From Paenibacillus terrae (GTDB lineage Bacteria; Bacillota; Bacilli; Paenibacillales; Paenibacillaceae): DNA of 39,199 nt. The stretch spans positions 46,822 through 86,020 of the forward strand of contig NZ_PNXQ01000002.1 of the NCBI RefSeq assembly GCF_005217525.1. Direction: 5' to 3'. This document shows positions 1 through 8,062 of this stretch, one piece after another (the first letter of the stretch is position 1; every line of letters starts with the position of its first letter). A program made the position numbers and the translations under genes. A model generated the notes under the pieces. It saw only the letters and a list, made by a program, of their open reading frames with translations, did not search any database and was not told the DNA's origin.

Positions 1-402
1 AACATGATACGTAGCTTGTCCGACTGACGCATTATACTCTACTTTAAAAGTAGCTGGTTTCACAAAATAGAGAGCTTGTGGTGAATTGTTGCCTGTTTTT
101 CTGTTCTTCACTGCATATTCAATTGAATATTTATTGGAGTCCTGAACGACGCTGGGGCTCTGTACCTCTGCAACTGAAACCACACCTACCGATGGTGCCG
201 TTTCGTTCTCTGTCAGGGTTGTTTCCGCCATACTTGGTTCTGTCGAATATACATCCTCACTCACAGAAGTAGCAGACGCACCAGATTCAGTTGATGTGAC
301 AGTATCTTCGGCAGATACAACTGGTGCAGACGGGAACACAACCGAAAGCAGCATGGCAAAGGTCGCTAACATTATTAAGTATTTTCTAAATTGCCTCTTC
401 AA
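1..402 (-). CDS. Secreted NEAT-domain protein, partial (cut by window edge)
   Basis: The last gene of a leftward NEAT cluster; its 3' end lies outside the window, leaving 134 codons. I place the start at a TTG (402) because AGGGGG lies 10 bases upstream and the reading then begins Leu/Met-Lys-Arg followed by a hydrophobic signal peptide ending near VVSA. After it come about 55 residues rich in Ser, Thr and Glu, a linker, and then the beginning of a NEAT fold. The NEAT part contains SPQALY followed by VKPA, matching the SxxxxY lip helix and the next strand of heme-binding NEAT domains. An in-frame ATG at 372 is an alternative start but has no good ribosome site and would remove the basic N-region. 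The longer linker suggests a surface-exposed receptor rather than a minimal hemophore; an anchor signal, if any, is off the window. Confidence 0.75.
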   Translation of the reverse strand, partial: MKRQFRKYLIMLATFAMLLSVVFPSAPVVSAEDTVTSTESGASATSVSEDVYSTEPSMAETTLTENETAPSVGVVSVAEVQSPSVVQDSNKYSIEYAVKNRKTGNNSPQALYFVKPATFKVEYNASVGQATYHV

Positions 403-427
403 GTGTATTAATCCCCCTACTTAAAAT

Positions 428-465
428 ATACTCATTTGAAGCTCTCCCGAGCTTCAAATGAGTAT
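428..465. terminator. Perfect 17-bp hairpin between two NEAT genes
   Basis: The arms 428-444 and 449-465 are perfectly complementary with a four-base loop. Read leftward, the stem is followed by ATTTTAAG, a weak U tract. It may act as a leaky terminator or as an mRNA-stabilising stem between the second-to-last and the last NEAT gene, so the edge gene may be expressed at a different level. Confidence 0.6.
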
Positions 466-489
466 TCAAATCAATACAATGTCTCTGTA

Positions 490-981
490 CTAATTAATCG
501 TATCTTCATCAAAAACAAATTGAACGATGTAATCGTGATCGTATGGCACACCGCCAGTATATTCTTTCGGCACGCTTACGTGAAGTTTAGCGTTCAATAG
601 CGCGGACAAATCGCTCACCGGAAACTCAACCACTCTAGTATCACCGGATGTGCTGACTACAGTTGCATTCACATATTGACCATTTTGTTGTGTTTTGAAT
701 TCAGTGACCCAAGCGCTTTTGGTAATCGTCACTCTAACCTTGTACTGACCATTAGCAGCAATCAAGGTAGCTGGCTTCGCCACATAACCGCCTGTATCCA
801 TGTAGGAAGGTGAAGTTGTACCATCTTTGTACACTGTGTAATCAATGGTATACGTACCATTAGGCAAAGCAGCATTCGCTTTATTTGTAGAAAACGGAGC
901 TAGTACAACAAATACCAAAGCAGCCATCAATACAGTAAGCATTACTTTTTTCAAATTCATACGGTTCATGATCATGTTCAT
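490..981 (-). CDS. Secreted NEAT-domain protein, hemophore-like
   Basis: A 163-residue protein consisting of a signal peptide (Lys-Lys, hydrophobic core, cleavage near ANA, residue 37) and one NEAT domain (about 39-160). NEAT domains of the Isd family bind heme through a Tyr on strand beta-8; here YDHDY near the C terminus matches the YxxxY heme motif. The lip-helix motif is longer than usual: SYMDTGGY in place of SxxxxY. There is no LPxTG, NPQTN or C-terminal membrane segment, so the product should be released or only loosely wall-bound, like B. anthracis IsdX1. The start is supported by AAAGGAG nine bases upstream. The N terminus (MNMxMNR, then an LKK-type core) resembles that of the next gene upstream, indicating duplication. 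The role in heme capture is inferred from the fold and the adjacent heme transporter. Confidence 0.85.
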   Translation of the reverse strand: MNMIMNRMNLKKVMLTVLMAALVFVVLAPFSTNKANAALPNGTYTIDYTVYKDGTTSPSYMDTGGYVAKPATLIAANGQYKVRVTITKSAWVTEFKTQQNGQYVNATVVSTSGDTRVVEFPVSDLSALLNAKLHVSVPKEYTGGVPYDHDYIVQFVFDEDTIN

Positions 982-1013
982 GTTCTCAGTCTCCTTTTAC
1001 GTTTTATTGTGGA

Positions 1014-1481
1014 TTAGATTTCGTCGAATTGCAGTTGTACATCATACTTGCCTGTGTAACCAATGACTGGAATCGTGATTTCAGCATAAGCGTTAACTTT
1101 GGCATTCAGGTCAGCAACTTCGAATTCCACTACGCGAGTGTTGCTGGCAGTATCAGTGCTTACCACAGTCGCATCTTGCAGTACGCCGTTTTGTTCCACT
1201 TTGAACGTTGTGATCAGATTGCTGCTTTTCACAGTCAAACGAACAATATTTTTGCCATTAGCTACAATAACCTGAGCTGGTTTCGTCAAATAGCTGTCCA
1301 GACGGGAGGTTTCATTCGTTTGATCTTTCAGAACAGCATAGTCTACTGCATACGTGCCGTCGGCTGCTGCCGCTTTAGCTGAGAATGGAGCAATAACTGC
1401 AAAAACAAGTGCTGTCATAATCAATGCAACAAGTACCTTTTTAAAAGAAAGCTGCTCAAAGCGATTCATTACCATATTCAT
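1014..1481 (-). CDS. Secreted NEAT-domain protein, hemophore-like
   Basis: A 155-residue protein with a signal peptide (cleavage near AKA, residue 37) and a single NEAT domain (about 41-154). It shows SRLDSY followed by TKPA (lip helix and strand 2) and YTGKY near the end, matching the YxxxY heme-coordinating motif. It ends a few residues after the domain, without anchor or sortase signal. I chose the ATG at 1481 with GAGGAG 11 bases upstream; a GTG at 1493 in the same frame would overlap that ribosome site. It lies 32 bases upstream of the next NEAT gene and is probably co-transcribed with it. Its signal peptide is strongly similar to that of its downstream neighbour, so the two look like tandem duplicates whose mature parts have diverged. 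Confidence 0.85.
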   Translation of the reverse strand: MNMVMNRFEQLSFKKVLVALIMTALVFAVIAPFSAKAAAADGTYAVDYAVLKDQTNETSRLDSYLTKPAQVIVANGKNIVRLTVKSSNLITTFKVEQNGVLQDATVVSTDTASNTRVVEFEVADLNAKVNAYAEITIPVIGYTGKYDVQLQFDEI

Positions 1482-1552
1482 ATCTACACACACTCCTCTA
1501 TTTTTTATGCTTGAATTTATGTTGATTTCATGAACGATAAGATTGCTTGAAT

Positions 1553-2068
1553 TTACTTCTTAGAAGATTTGGTTGATTTCGTTGACTGGACGGCCGCTAC
1601 TTTTTTGACACTTTTGGAATCAAAAGCGAAGCGAATGGTATAATCATGATCGTAATTATACGCAGGGACGGTAACATGAATTTTCGAAATCAGTGGGCTG
1701 CTCACAGTTGTAATTGGAAATTGTACAGTGCGGGTATCGGTTTTGGCATCCTTATGAATGACCTTTGTGTCGATGATTTTTCCTTTGTAATCCACTTTAA
1801 ACCCGGTTGTCCATTCGCTGTGATTCAGCTTAATTTGCATGGTCATTTGGCCTTTTTTCACATACAACTTGGCTGGCTTCTCAAAATAATCATTAGCCAT
1901 GGATACAGAATCGTTTTCGGCCTTGAGAATATCGTATTTAAGCGTGTATGTACCATCCGCCAATTTTGTAGAAGCCGTAGCGGCTACCACAGATGATGAA
2001 GTTGGCCAAAAGCTCAGCACACTGACCAGCAGAAACACAGCAATCATTGCAGAATAACCCTTCCTCAT
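1553..2068 (-). CDS. Secreted NEAT-domain protein with Lys/Ser-rich tail
   Basis: First gene of the leftward NEAT operon. It encodes 171 residues: a signal peptide (about 1-30), one NEAT domain (about 36-155), and a C-terminal tail made almost only of Lys, Ser, Thr and Val. It carries both heme motifs: SMANDY followed by FEKPA, and YDHDY in the last strand. There is no sortase motif; the basic tail could hold the protein on anionic wall polymers, which is a guess. GGAGGG lies 12 bases before the ATG. A sigma-A-type promoter overlapped by a Fur box precedes it, so the operon should be switched on by iron starvation. It diverges from the heme ABC transporter genes. Confidence 0.87.
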   Translation of the reverse strand: MRKGYSAMIAVFLLVSVLSFWPTSSSVVAATASTKLADGTYTLKYDILKAENDSVSMANDYFEKPAKLYVKKGQMTMQIKLNHSEWTTGFKVDYKGKIIDTKVIHKDAKTDTRTVQFPITTVSSPLISKIHVTVPAYNYDHDYTIRFAFDSKSVKKVAAVQSTKSTKSSKK

Positions 2069-2093
2069 TTTGACAGCAGTCCCTCCCCACGAG

Positions 2094-2122
2094 AATATAA
2101 GTTAATTGATTATCATTCTCAA
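2094..2122 (-). promoter_or_regulatory. NEAT operon promoter with overlapping Fur box
   Basis: Reading leftward, TTGAGA (2122-2117) and TATATT (2099-2094) are separated by 17 bases. The Fur-box-like TGAGAATGATAATCA covers 2107-2121 and matches 13 of 15 bases of the B. subtilis 7-1-7 consensus TGATAATnATTATCA. Bound Fur would cover the -35 region and spacer. Confidence 0.75.
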
Positions 2123-2372
2123 TTGAATTTTTAAAAAAATAGCTCTTCCTGAGCTTTTCCTCCCCACCTTCCCATCCAGAAATTCGCAAAACCAAGTGAA
2201 CCCATCACCAATATATCTTACACTTTTCGAATATGTCAATATGTATTTGCGTGTATATAACCCCTTGATATATGCTATTTTTTAAGAAAAATTTAGGACA
2301 TCTTCCTCTATATGAAGAATCCCCTCCTCTCCATTTCAGTAAAGAAATTATTTAAAATTTTTGTTTTTTCAA

Positions 2373-2432
2373 TTGACAATTCCTATTGATATTCATTATC
2401 ATTCTCTTATACATAAATGAAAATGATTATCA
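2373..2432 (+). promoter_or_regulatory. Two Fur boxes and promoter of the heme transport operon
   Basis: TGATATTCATTATCA (2387-2401) and TGAAAATGATTATCA (2418-2432) each match 14 of 15 bases of the Fur consensus. Possible promoter elements are TTGATA (2386-2391) with TATACA (2408-2413) at 16 bases; TTGACA at 2373 is an alternative -35. One box covers the promoter core and the other the start region. The rest of the 398-base divergent gap is AT-rich and shows no gene. Confidence 0.8.
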
Positions 2433-2466
2433 TTATTGTTTAACTTAAAATTGCAGGAGGAATGAC

Positions 2467-3447
2467 ATGAAATCTTATGTGTTGTGGTCATCCGCAGCGC
2501 TTTTATTGGCAGTTACCGGATGCAGTAATGGTACTCCGGCCGCAGATCACAAACCAACCACTGCATCTGTATCTGCCACTTCCGGCAAAACAAGCGGTGC
2601 GGCGATTCAGGTTACTGATTTTTCAAAACGGACGTTGGCGTTCCAAGGTATCCCTCAACATATTATTGCGCTCAGCAATGGCGATCTGGATATCATATAT
2701 GCTTTGGGCGGAACAGCCGTCGGCAGACCCAACTCGAATGGACCTTCCGTCGTGCCTGCTGCTGAAAACGTTCAACAAGTAGGCTCTACTCATGAGGTCG
2801 ATCTGGAGAAAATTACGATGCTCAAACCGGATGTCGTATTAGGCAATTACCCTATGAATGAGAAAGACATTCCAGCTATTGAAGGTGTCGGTTCGCAGTT
2901 GCTGCTGACAGGGGCCAATTCAGTCAAAGATATTCAGTCGCAAATTACACTCTTCGGACAATTACTGCAAAAGCAGACTCAGGCCGTGAAGCTGAATCAG
3001 CAAATTGACCAACAGGTAGCCACATTACAAAAGGAAACAGCCTCTACCTCCAAACCTAAAGTGCTGCTTGTTTACGGAGCCCCGGCCACATATATGGCGG
3101 CATTGCCGAATTCATTAGGGGGAAATATTCTGGAAATGGCTGGCGGTGCTAATATTGCCGCTGATTTTCCGGGGCTGCAAAATTTCCCGCAATATGCGCA
3201 GCTAAATACGGAACGTATCGTACAGGCCGACCCTGACTACATCCTGATTATGACCCACGGCAATACGGAAGAGGTCAAAGCCGCATTTATCAAGGAAATG
3301 CAGGAAAATGCAGCTTGGAGCGGAATCAAGGCGGTCAAAAACAATCAGGTCGAGGTATTACCCTCCGATCTGTTCGGAACCAATCCGGGCACACGGGTTA
3401 CTGAGGCACTGGATTTGATGCACCAAAAGCTGTATCCGGCGAAATAA
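2467..3447 (+). CDS. isdE: Heme/siderophore ABC transporter substrate-binding lipoprotein (IsdE-like)
   Basis: A 326-residue protein with a lipoprotein signal peptide: the lipobox VTGC places the lipidated Cys at residue 19, followed by a Ser/Thr/Ala-rich linker. The mature part has the class III periplasmic-binding fold signatures: an N-terminal beta-strand region with ALSNGDLDIIYALG, then LKPDVVLGN, a long connecting helix around residues 150-190, and a C-terminal lobe ending in ALDLMHQKLYP. This family delivers iron-siderophores, heme or cobalamin to FecCD permeases. Heme is inferred as the ligand from the divergent NEAT genes and the downstream IsdG; sequence alone does not prove it. The ATG follows AGGAGG at six bases. 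The permease gene starts three bases after the stop, so the genes form one operon under the Fur boxes upstream. Confidence 0.85.
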   Translation: MKSYVLWSSAALLLAVTGCSNGTPAADHKPTTASVSATSGKTSGAAIQVTDFSKRTLAFQGIPQHIIALSNGDLDIIYALGGTAVGRPNSNGPSVVPAAENVQQVGSTHEVDLEKITMLKPDVVLGNYPMNEKDIPAIEGVGSQLLLTGANSVKDIQSQITLFGQLLQKQTQAVKLNQQIDQQVATLQKETASTSKPKVLLVYGAPATYMAALPNSLGGNILEMAGGANIAADFPGLQNFPQYAQLNTERIVQADPDYILIMTHGNTEEVKAAFIKEMQENAAWSGIKAVKNNQVEVLPSDLFGTNPGTRVTEALDLMHQKLYPAK

Positions 3448-3450
3448 GCG

Positions 3451-4449
3451 ATGAACAAACTACAACGCGCCAGAAGACGCACCATCGCCTGGATTACGCT
3501 TCCGATCCTGCTGATAGCTGTATCCGTGTACGGCCTGGCTTACGGATCGGTGTCGATTCCACTACGAGAAATCAATCAGGTTTTGCTACATAATGATGAC
3601 TCCACCTATCGCACGATCCTAATGGATCTCCGGCTGCCCAGAGTATTAGTGGGTCTGCTCGTAGGAGCCTGTCTGGCAGCTGCGGGAGCACTTCTTCAGG
3701 GAGTCATGAAAAATCCACTGGCTGATCCCGGCATTATTGGTGTATCGGCTGGTGGTGGACTCGCTGCGGTCATCACGATGGTCATGCTTCCACAGCTTAG
3801 CTACCTTCTTCCGGTAACTGCCTTTTCGGGAGCCTTCCTGACTGCTGTTGCGATTTACCTGCTGGCTTGGGATCGGGGAGCCTCTCCCGTCAAAATCGTA
3901 TTAGCGGGTGTTGCGATCAACGCACTGCTGGGCGCGGTCATGAACGGCGTGATGGTCATGTACAGCGACCGCGTGCAAGCGGTTCTCCCTTGGTTATCCG
4001 GCGGATTGAACGGACGAAGCTGGCATCATCTGGAGTTCATGGCGCCTTACGCCATCATTGGCTTAATCGCCTCCCTGTTTGCGATCAAGCCTGCCAATTT
4101 GCTGCTGCTGGGCGACGATTCAGCGCAACTGCTCGGACAGCGTGTAGAGCTTCAGCGGCTGCTCATTATCTTGCTCTCTGCCCTGCTCGCCGGTACGGCA
4201 GTCAGTGTAGCGGGGCTGATCGGTTTTGTAGGACTGGTCGTTCCTCATGTTATCCGCCTGCTGATCGGGGAGGATTATCGCTTCCTCCTTCCCCTTTCCA
4301 TTCTGGGCGGCGGGACACTGGTCGTACTGGCGGATACGGTGGCACGGTCCTGGTTTGATCCGATTGAACTGCCTGTAGGTATTTTGCTGGCCGTCATCGG
4401 AGCGCCGTTCTTCTTAATCCTGCTCAAGAAACGGGGGAATTTCGGATGA
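3451..4449 (+). CDS. isdF: FecCD-family ABC permease (heme import, IsdF-like)
   Basis: A 332-residue polytopic membrane protein with about nine to ten hydrophobic segments. Family hallmarks are visible: LRLPRVLVGLLVGACLAAAG near residues 54-73, NPLADPGIIGVSAG, and GLIGFVGLVVPHVIRLLIG near residues 255-275, the cytoplasmic loop that docks the ATPase. It forms the import channel for the upstream lipoprotein. Its start is three bases from the lipoprotein stop, and its TGA overlaps the ATG of the ATPase gene (ATGA), so translation is probably coupled. Substrate assignment to heme rests on context. Confidence 0.87.
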   Translation: MNKLQRARRRTIAWITLPILLIAVSVYGLAYGSVSIPLREINQVLLHNDDSTYRTILMDLRLPRVLVGLLVGACLAAAGALLQGVMKNPLADPGIIGVSAGGGLAAVITMVMLPQLSYLLPVTAFSGAFLTAVAIYLLAWDRGASPVKIVLAGVAINALLGAVMNGVMVMYSDRVQAVLPWLSGGLNGRSWHHLEFMAPYAIIGLIASLFAIKPANLLLLGDDSAQLLGQRVELQRLLIILLSALLAGTAVSVAGLIGFVGLVVPHVIRLLIGEDYRFLLPLSILGGGTLVVLADTVARSWFDPIELPVGILLAVIGAPFFLILLKKRGNFG

Positions 4450-5237
4450 CAGCCATTCAGGGTGAGCATATCTCCTTGCAGCGCGGGTATTTCAAGCTGG
4501 ACGATGTAAACATTACCTTACCCACCGGACAGCTCACCGCAATTGTCGGGCCCAACGGTTCGGGCAAATCCACGCTTTTGCGGATTATTACACGGCTGCT
4601 CAAGCAGGATCAGGGACAGGTTTCTGTACTGGGCAAGCCCGTGCAGGAGTACAGGCGGCGTGATTTTGCCCAGACGATTACAATGCTGCCGCAAATGAAG
4701 GATATGCTGCCGTTATTAACGGTTCGTGAGCTGGTCGCTTACGGAAGATCCCCTCATGCCAAAGGCTTGAGGACACGGCATACCGGACAGGATCAGCATA
4801 TTGTGGACCATGTCATGGAAATCACAGGCATGAAGCCCTATGCGGATCGGATGTTCCATACTCTATCGGGAGGTGAACAACAAAAAGCGCGAATTGCAAT
4901 GGCTTTGGCCCAACAAACGGGCATTCTTTTGCTCGATGAACCTACCACTTTTCTGGATATCGCCCATCAATTTGAGGTTATGGATATGCTGAGGCGTATC
5001 AATCACGAGTCCGGCTTGACGATTGTTATGGTACTGCATGATTTGCAGCAAGCTGCGGCCTATTGTCATCATATGATTGCGCTTAAAAGGGGACGAATCG
5101 CCATGGCCGGCGAACCCCGTCAGATTTTGACGTCTGCTTTTCTTCGCGACATTTATGAAATGAACGCCACGATCAAATTTGAGGATGGCTATCCGGTCAT
5201 TATACCGACCATACCACATCATTCAGGAGGAATTTAA
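4446..5237 (+). CDS. ABC transporter ATPase for heme/iron-complex import
   Basis: A 263-residue FecE/FhuC-type ATPase. Walker [10 protein letters not shown] is at residues 35-43, the signature LSGGEQQ begins at 140, Walker B LLLDEP is at 161-166, the D-loop FLD follows, and a switch His sits in MVLHDLQQA. It would power the permease encoded just upstream. It overlaps the permease gene by four bases and its TAA is one base before the IsdG start, the tightest packing in this operon. In S. aureus isdDEF no dedicated ATPase of this kind is encoded in the cluster, so the arrangement here is closer to the Listeria and Bacillus heme transport operons. Confidence 0.9.
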   Translation: MTAIQGEHISLQRGYFKLDDVNITLPTGQLTAIVGPNGSGKSTLLRIITRLLKQDQGQVSVLGKPVQEYRRRDFAQTITMLPQMKDMLPLLTVRELVAYGRSPHAKGLRTRHTGQDQHIVDHVMEITGMKPYADRMFHTLSGGEQQKARIAMALAQQTGILLLDEPTTFLDIAHQFEVMDMLRRINHESGLTIVMVLHDLQQAAAYCHHMIALKRGRIAMAGEPRQILTSAFLRDIYEMNATIKFEDGYPVIIPTIPHHSGGI

Positions 5238-5238
5238 T

Positions 5239-5595
5239 ATGGTTATTGTTACCAACACATCTAAAATCACCCCGGGCAATGCCCACCTGCTCATCGAACG
5301 CTTTAACAAAGAAGGTAAAGTGGAAAAAATGGAAGGCTTCCTCGGTCTGGAGGTACTGCTCACTGAAAACACAAAAGATTATGAGGAAGTAACGATTAGC
5401 ACACGCTGGAAGGAAAAAGAAAACTTCCAAGGCTGGACCAAAAGCGAGGCCTTCCGTGAATCACACAGCCACCGCCAAATTCCGGACTATATTTTAGAAA
5501 ATAAAATCACGTTCTATGAAGTCAAAATCGTGCGTCATCCCATTAGCAGCACCGACTCCGATTCCTCTCTGGTGAACGATACCGAAGCGGTCTAA
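5239..5595 (+). CDS. isdG: IsdG-family heme-degrading monooxygenase
   Basis: A 118-residue ABM-domain (ferredoxin-like) protein. The three residues essential in S. aureus IsdG (Asn7, Trp67, His77) are present with a constant one-residue offset: Asn6, Trp66 and His76. The enzyme opens the porphyrin ring of imported heme and frees the iron in the cytoplasm, acting as a dimer. The start at 5239 is chosen over an in-frame upstream ATG because AGGAGG lies eight bases before it and because the longer reading would overlap the ATPase gene. A tail of about 15 residues rich in Ser and Asp extends beyond the usual 107-residue length. It is the last gene of the heme operon, followed by a terminator. Confidence 0.9.
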   Translation: MVIVTNTSKITPGNAHLLIERFNKEGKVEKMEGFLGLEVLLTENTKDYEEVTISTRWKEKENFQGWTKSEAFRESHSHRQIPDYILENKITFYEVKIVRHPISSTDSDSSLVNDTEAV

Positions 5596-5656
5596 TCCTG
5601 TAACACAGCGACAGACTTGTCTGCCCGCACCTTTTCACTCATTACAAGCCAACCAT

Positions 5657-5698
5657 AAAAAGCGACTCCGCAGACCATTGTCCGCAGAGTCGCTTTTT
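5657..5698. terminator. Bidirectional terminator after isdG
   Basis: A tract AAAAAGCGACTC, a 14-base stem with two internal mismatches, loop CATT, then the other arm followed by TTTTT. It serves the heme operon rightward and probably the convergent hydrolase gene leftward. Confidence 0.85.
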
Positions 5699-5710
5699 AA
5701 TGTGGAATCC

Positions 5711-6715
5711 TCAGATTGTAGTGGAACAGCGGCTTTGAATTTTCAGCGTCTCACCGTGTCCCAGTATATGAATGCGCTCCTTGGCGATACCCAAGCGTTC
5801 ACGCTCCACTTCGAGACGATCCAGCGCCTCTTTCGGCGTATCATCCGCCAGCTTAAAGGCTCCGTAATGCATCGGGATCATCTGATCCGCGCCGCAATCC
5901 ACGAACCCCTGCAACGCCTCCTCCGGTGTCACATGCTGCGAGGTCATGAACCATTCCGGCTCATATGCACCAATCGGCATAAAGGTCAGGTCAATGTCAA
6001 AGCGCTCGCCAATCTCCTTGAAGCCGCGGAAATATCCGGTATCTCCCACAAAGTACAACGTCGGTGCAGCTACCGTTTCTGAATTAGAATCCGTTTCTGT
6101 GACGGACGTGGCAGAGCCGATCACCTGCTGCTCACTTTGCAGCACGTATCCACCCCAATGCGAAGTATTCGTATCAAACGGCGTACGCCGCGTCCAATGC
6201 TGAGCCGGGACAAACGTGAACCGCACCCCGCCTACCGTAACATGATCCCACCATTTCAGCTCATGGCAGTTACGGAAGCCTTTGCGGACCATTTTCGCCT
6301 TTAATCCCGAAGGTACGAGCATCAGCGTATCTGCACGATACAATTTGCGCAACGAATCCATATGCAAATGATCATAATGCGAATGAGACAGCAGAATGAT
6401 GTCCAACGGCGGTACATCCTGAATGCGGATACCGGGCGGAGCCAGTCTTTTGTCCAAAGCCATACGCTCAGCCCACACCGGATCCGTAACGATGTTCAGT
6501 CCGAGATATTGAATGAAAAAGGTTGAATGCCCTATCCAGGTCGCCGTCGTCGTGTCCCGGTTACTGTGCAAAAACTCCAGCTCCGGGGGATGGTTCGGAA
6601 CAACGAACGTATAATCCTTTGTTTTGCTGCGGCGCTCCTGCCGCCATTGTCTGAATTGCTTGAGAGTTTTATCCGTATTGACATGATCCATGTTGTTAAA
6701 GCGAACTTTGGGCAT
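5711..6715 (-). CDS. Metallo-beta-lactamase-fold hydrolase (UlaG/NAPE-PLD-like)
   Basis: A 334-residue cytoplasmic protein of the metallo-beta-lactamase superfamily. The metal motif HSHYDHLHMD (HxHxDH) is clear, preceded by WIGHSTFFIQ and DPVWAER, which are typical of the NAPE-PLD/RomA-type branch; VGDTGYF and PMHYGAFKL supply the later metal-binding Asp and His. The branch hydrolyses phosphodiester or lactone bonds, and the substrate here cannot be told. I choose the ATG at 6715 with AAGGAG 11 bases upstream; the in-frame ATG at 6754 has no ribosome site. It stands alone, convergent with the heme operon and separated from the cyd genes by a terminator. Confidence 0.85.
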   Translation of the reverse strand: MPKVRFNNMDHVNTDKTLKQFRQWRQERRSKTKDYTFVVPNHPPELEFLHSNRDTTTATWIGHSTFFIQYLGLNIVTDPVWAERMALDKRLAPPGIRIQDVPPLDIILLSHSHYDHLHMDSLRKLYRADTLMLVPSGLKAKMVRKGFRNCHELKWWDHVTVGGVRFTFVPAQHWTRRTPFDTNTSHWGGYVLQSEQQVIGSATSVTETDSNSETVAAPTLYFVGDTGYFRGFKEIGERFDIDLTFMPIGAYEPEWFMTSQHVTPEEALQGFVDCGADQMIPMHYGAFKLADDTPKEALDRLEVERERLGIAKERIHILGHGETLKIQSRCSTTI

Positions 6716-6862
6716 GATGTAAGTAACTCCTTCCCTGACGGACCCGTTCTCCAAAAAGCTCGAAGCGGCTCAACTTCATTTATATATTACACGTGAGTGT
6801 GAACATCCAATGATGCAACATGCTGGTGTATGTAAAGTATAATTCAATCCGCCTTTTACATG

Positions 6863-6896
6863 CAAAAATGAACCCTCCCCATCAATCAGGAAGGGC
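6863..6896 (-). terminator. Terminator of the cyd operon
   Basis: Read leftward: GGCCCTTCC, an eight-base loop, GGGAGGGTT, then CATTTTTG. The stem is about nine base pairs with G-T pairs and a short U run, positioned 18 bases after the cydS-like stop. Confidence 0.6.
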
Positions 6897-6913
6897 CATC
6901 TCAGATGCTGTTG

Positions 6914-7024
6914 TCAGTCCTGTGGATTTTTAAAGCGTGCCGAGTACATAAACAGAAACACAATCGCCACCACAATAATAATAGGCGACTCATACATGAT
7001 CGTAAAATGCTCGAAAGCAGCCAT
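6914..7024 (-). CDS. cydS: CydS-like small subunit of cytochrome bd oxidase (36 aa)
   Basis: A 36-residue peptide beginning MAAFEHFTIMYESP, followed by one hydrophobic helix (IIIVVAIVFLFMY) and a short polar end. Cytochrome bd of Geobacillus contains a third, single-helix subunit CydS of similar size encoded directly after cydB, and this peptide has the same position, size and topology. The start follows an AAAGGG-type site and lies six bases after the cydB stop, so it is certainly in the same transcript. In the Geobacillus structure CydS lies against CydA and helps shield a heme; I infer the same place here. Sequence identity with known CydS is low by eye, so the call rests on context and shape. 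Confidence 0.7.
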   Translation of the reverse strand: MAAFEHFTIMYESPIIIVVAIVFLFMYSARFKNPQD

Positions 7025-7030
7025 TTGTAC

Positions 7031-8062
7031 TCACCCTTTCTTCCCCGCTTGTCCTCGCACATAATCCGCATCGAACAGGAACAGTCTCAAGATCAGGATC
7101 AGTGACGGGATGAGCACCAGCAGCCCCGCACTAAACGCCGTAATCAATGCATACGCCATGGCGGAGTTCGTAAAGCTGTGATGCACATTAATGTAGGGAT
7201 ACAAAACATACGGCAAATGCGAGCGACCATAACCATACCAAGCAAATGCAAATTGCAGCATGACCAGAATAAAGGAGGTTCCGAGATAACGCCGCCGCCA
7301 TACCAGATAGACAGCTCCGACAAAGCAGACGAAGGAGGCAACAAACATCCATGCCATATTCAGCATATTGGCGAAATGGTCTGGATTTTGTTTGTTAATC
7401 TGAAAAAATGCGAGCAGACTCGCCACAATCGTAGGACCGCTCCAGAATAGCGCGTACCCGCGCACGATTTCAAAAGCAACCTTGTCTCCTGCCCTTTTGG
7501 CATAATAGGACAGAAACATCGCCGAGATATACAGTACACTCACCAGCGCAAGGAAAATAACCGCCCACGTATAGGGGTTGCCTAATAACTCGCCCCAGCC
7601 CAGATGAACACCTGTGCTGTTTTCCACAATAATGCCGCCTTCCGAAATGGCGAGAACCGTCGACAGCGCCGCCGGAATCAGCAGCCCTGTTGCGCCGTAC
7701 AATGCCATGTAGACGATATTATTTGTACCGGAATGTCCATACGTGTTGTACGCATAGTACACCCCGCGGATCGCGAGAAGCACAATGGCAATACTGCCGG
7801 GAACGAGCAACGCTGTGCCATAGTAATAAGCCGCATCCGGGAAGAAACCATTCAGTCCCACCACGAAAAAAATGAGAAATACGTTCGTTACCTCCCACAC
7901 CGGCGATAAATACCGCTGTATAATGTTGTGGATTTTGTTCTGGTGACCTGTCAGCACACTGTAAAAGCTGAAAAAGCCTGCGCCAAAATCAATAGATGCC
8001 ACAATCAAATAACCGAACAGGAAGGTCCACAAAATGGCGATACCGACAATTTCATAGCTCAC
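7031..8062 (-). CDS. cydB: Cytochrome bd quinol oxidase subunit II
   Basis: A 343-residue protein with about nine transmembrane helices. The N terminus (LFGYLIVASIDFGAGFFSFY) carries the family's FDLGxG-type pattern as FGAGF, and SPVWEVTNVFLIFF corresponds to the conserved SPVWE/NxVWL loop region. It is the heme-free partner of CydA in the membrane-bound oxidase that reduces O2 to water using menaquinol. The GTG start at 8062 overlaps the cydA stop (GTGA), with AAGGG upstream, so translation is coupled. Length agrees with the Geobacillus/YthB group. Confidence 0.92.
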   Translation of the reverse strand: MSYEIVGIAILWTFLFGYLIVASIDFGAGFFSFYSVLTGHQNKIHNIIQRYLSPVWEVTNVFLIFFVVGLNGFFPDAAYYYGTALLVPGSIAIVLLAIRGVYYAYNTYGHSGTNNIVYMALYGATGLLIPAALSTVLAISEGGIIVENSTGVHLGWGELLGNPYTWAVIFLALVSVLYISAMFLSYYAKRAGDKVAFEIVRGYALFWSGPTIVASLLAFFQINKQNPDHFANMLNMAWMFVASFVCFVGAVYLVWRRRYLGTSFILVMLQFAFAWYGYGRSHLPYVLYPYINVHHSFTNSAMAYALITAFSAGLLVLIPSLILILRLFLFDADYVRGQAGKKG

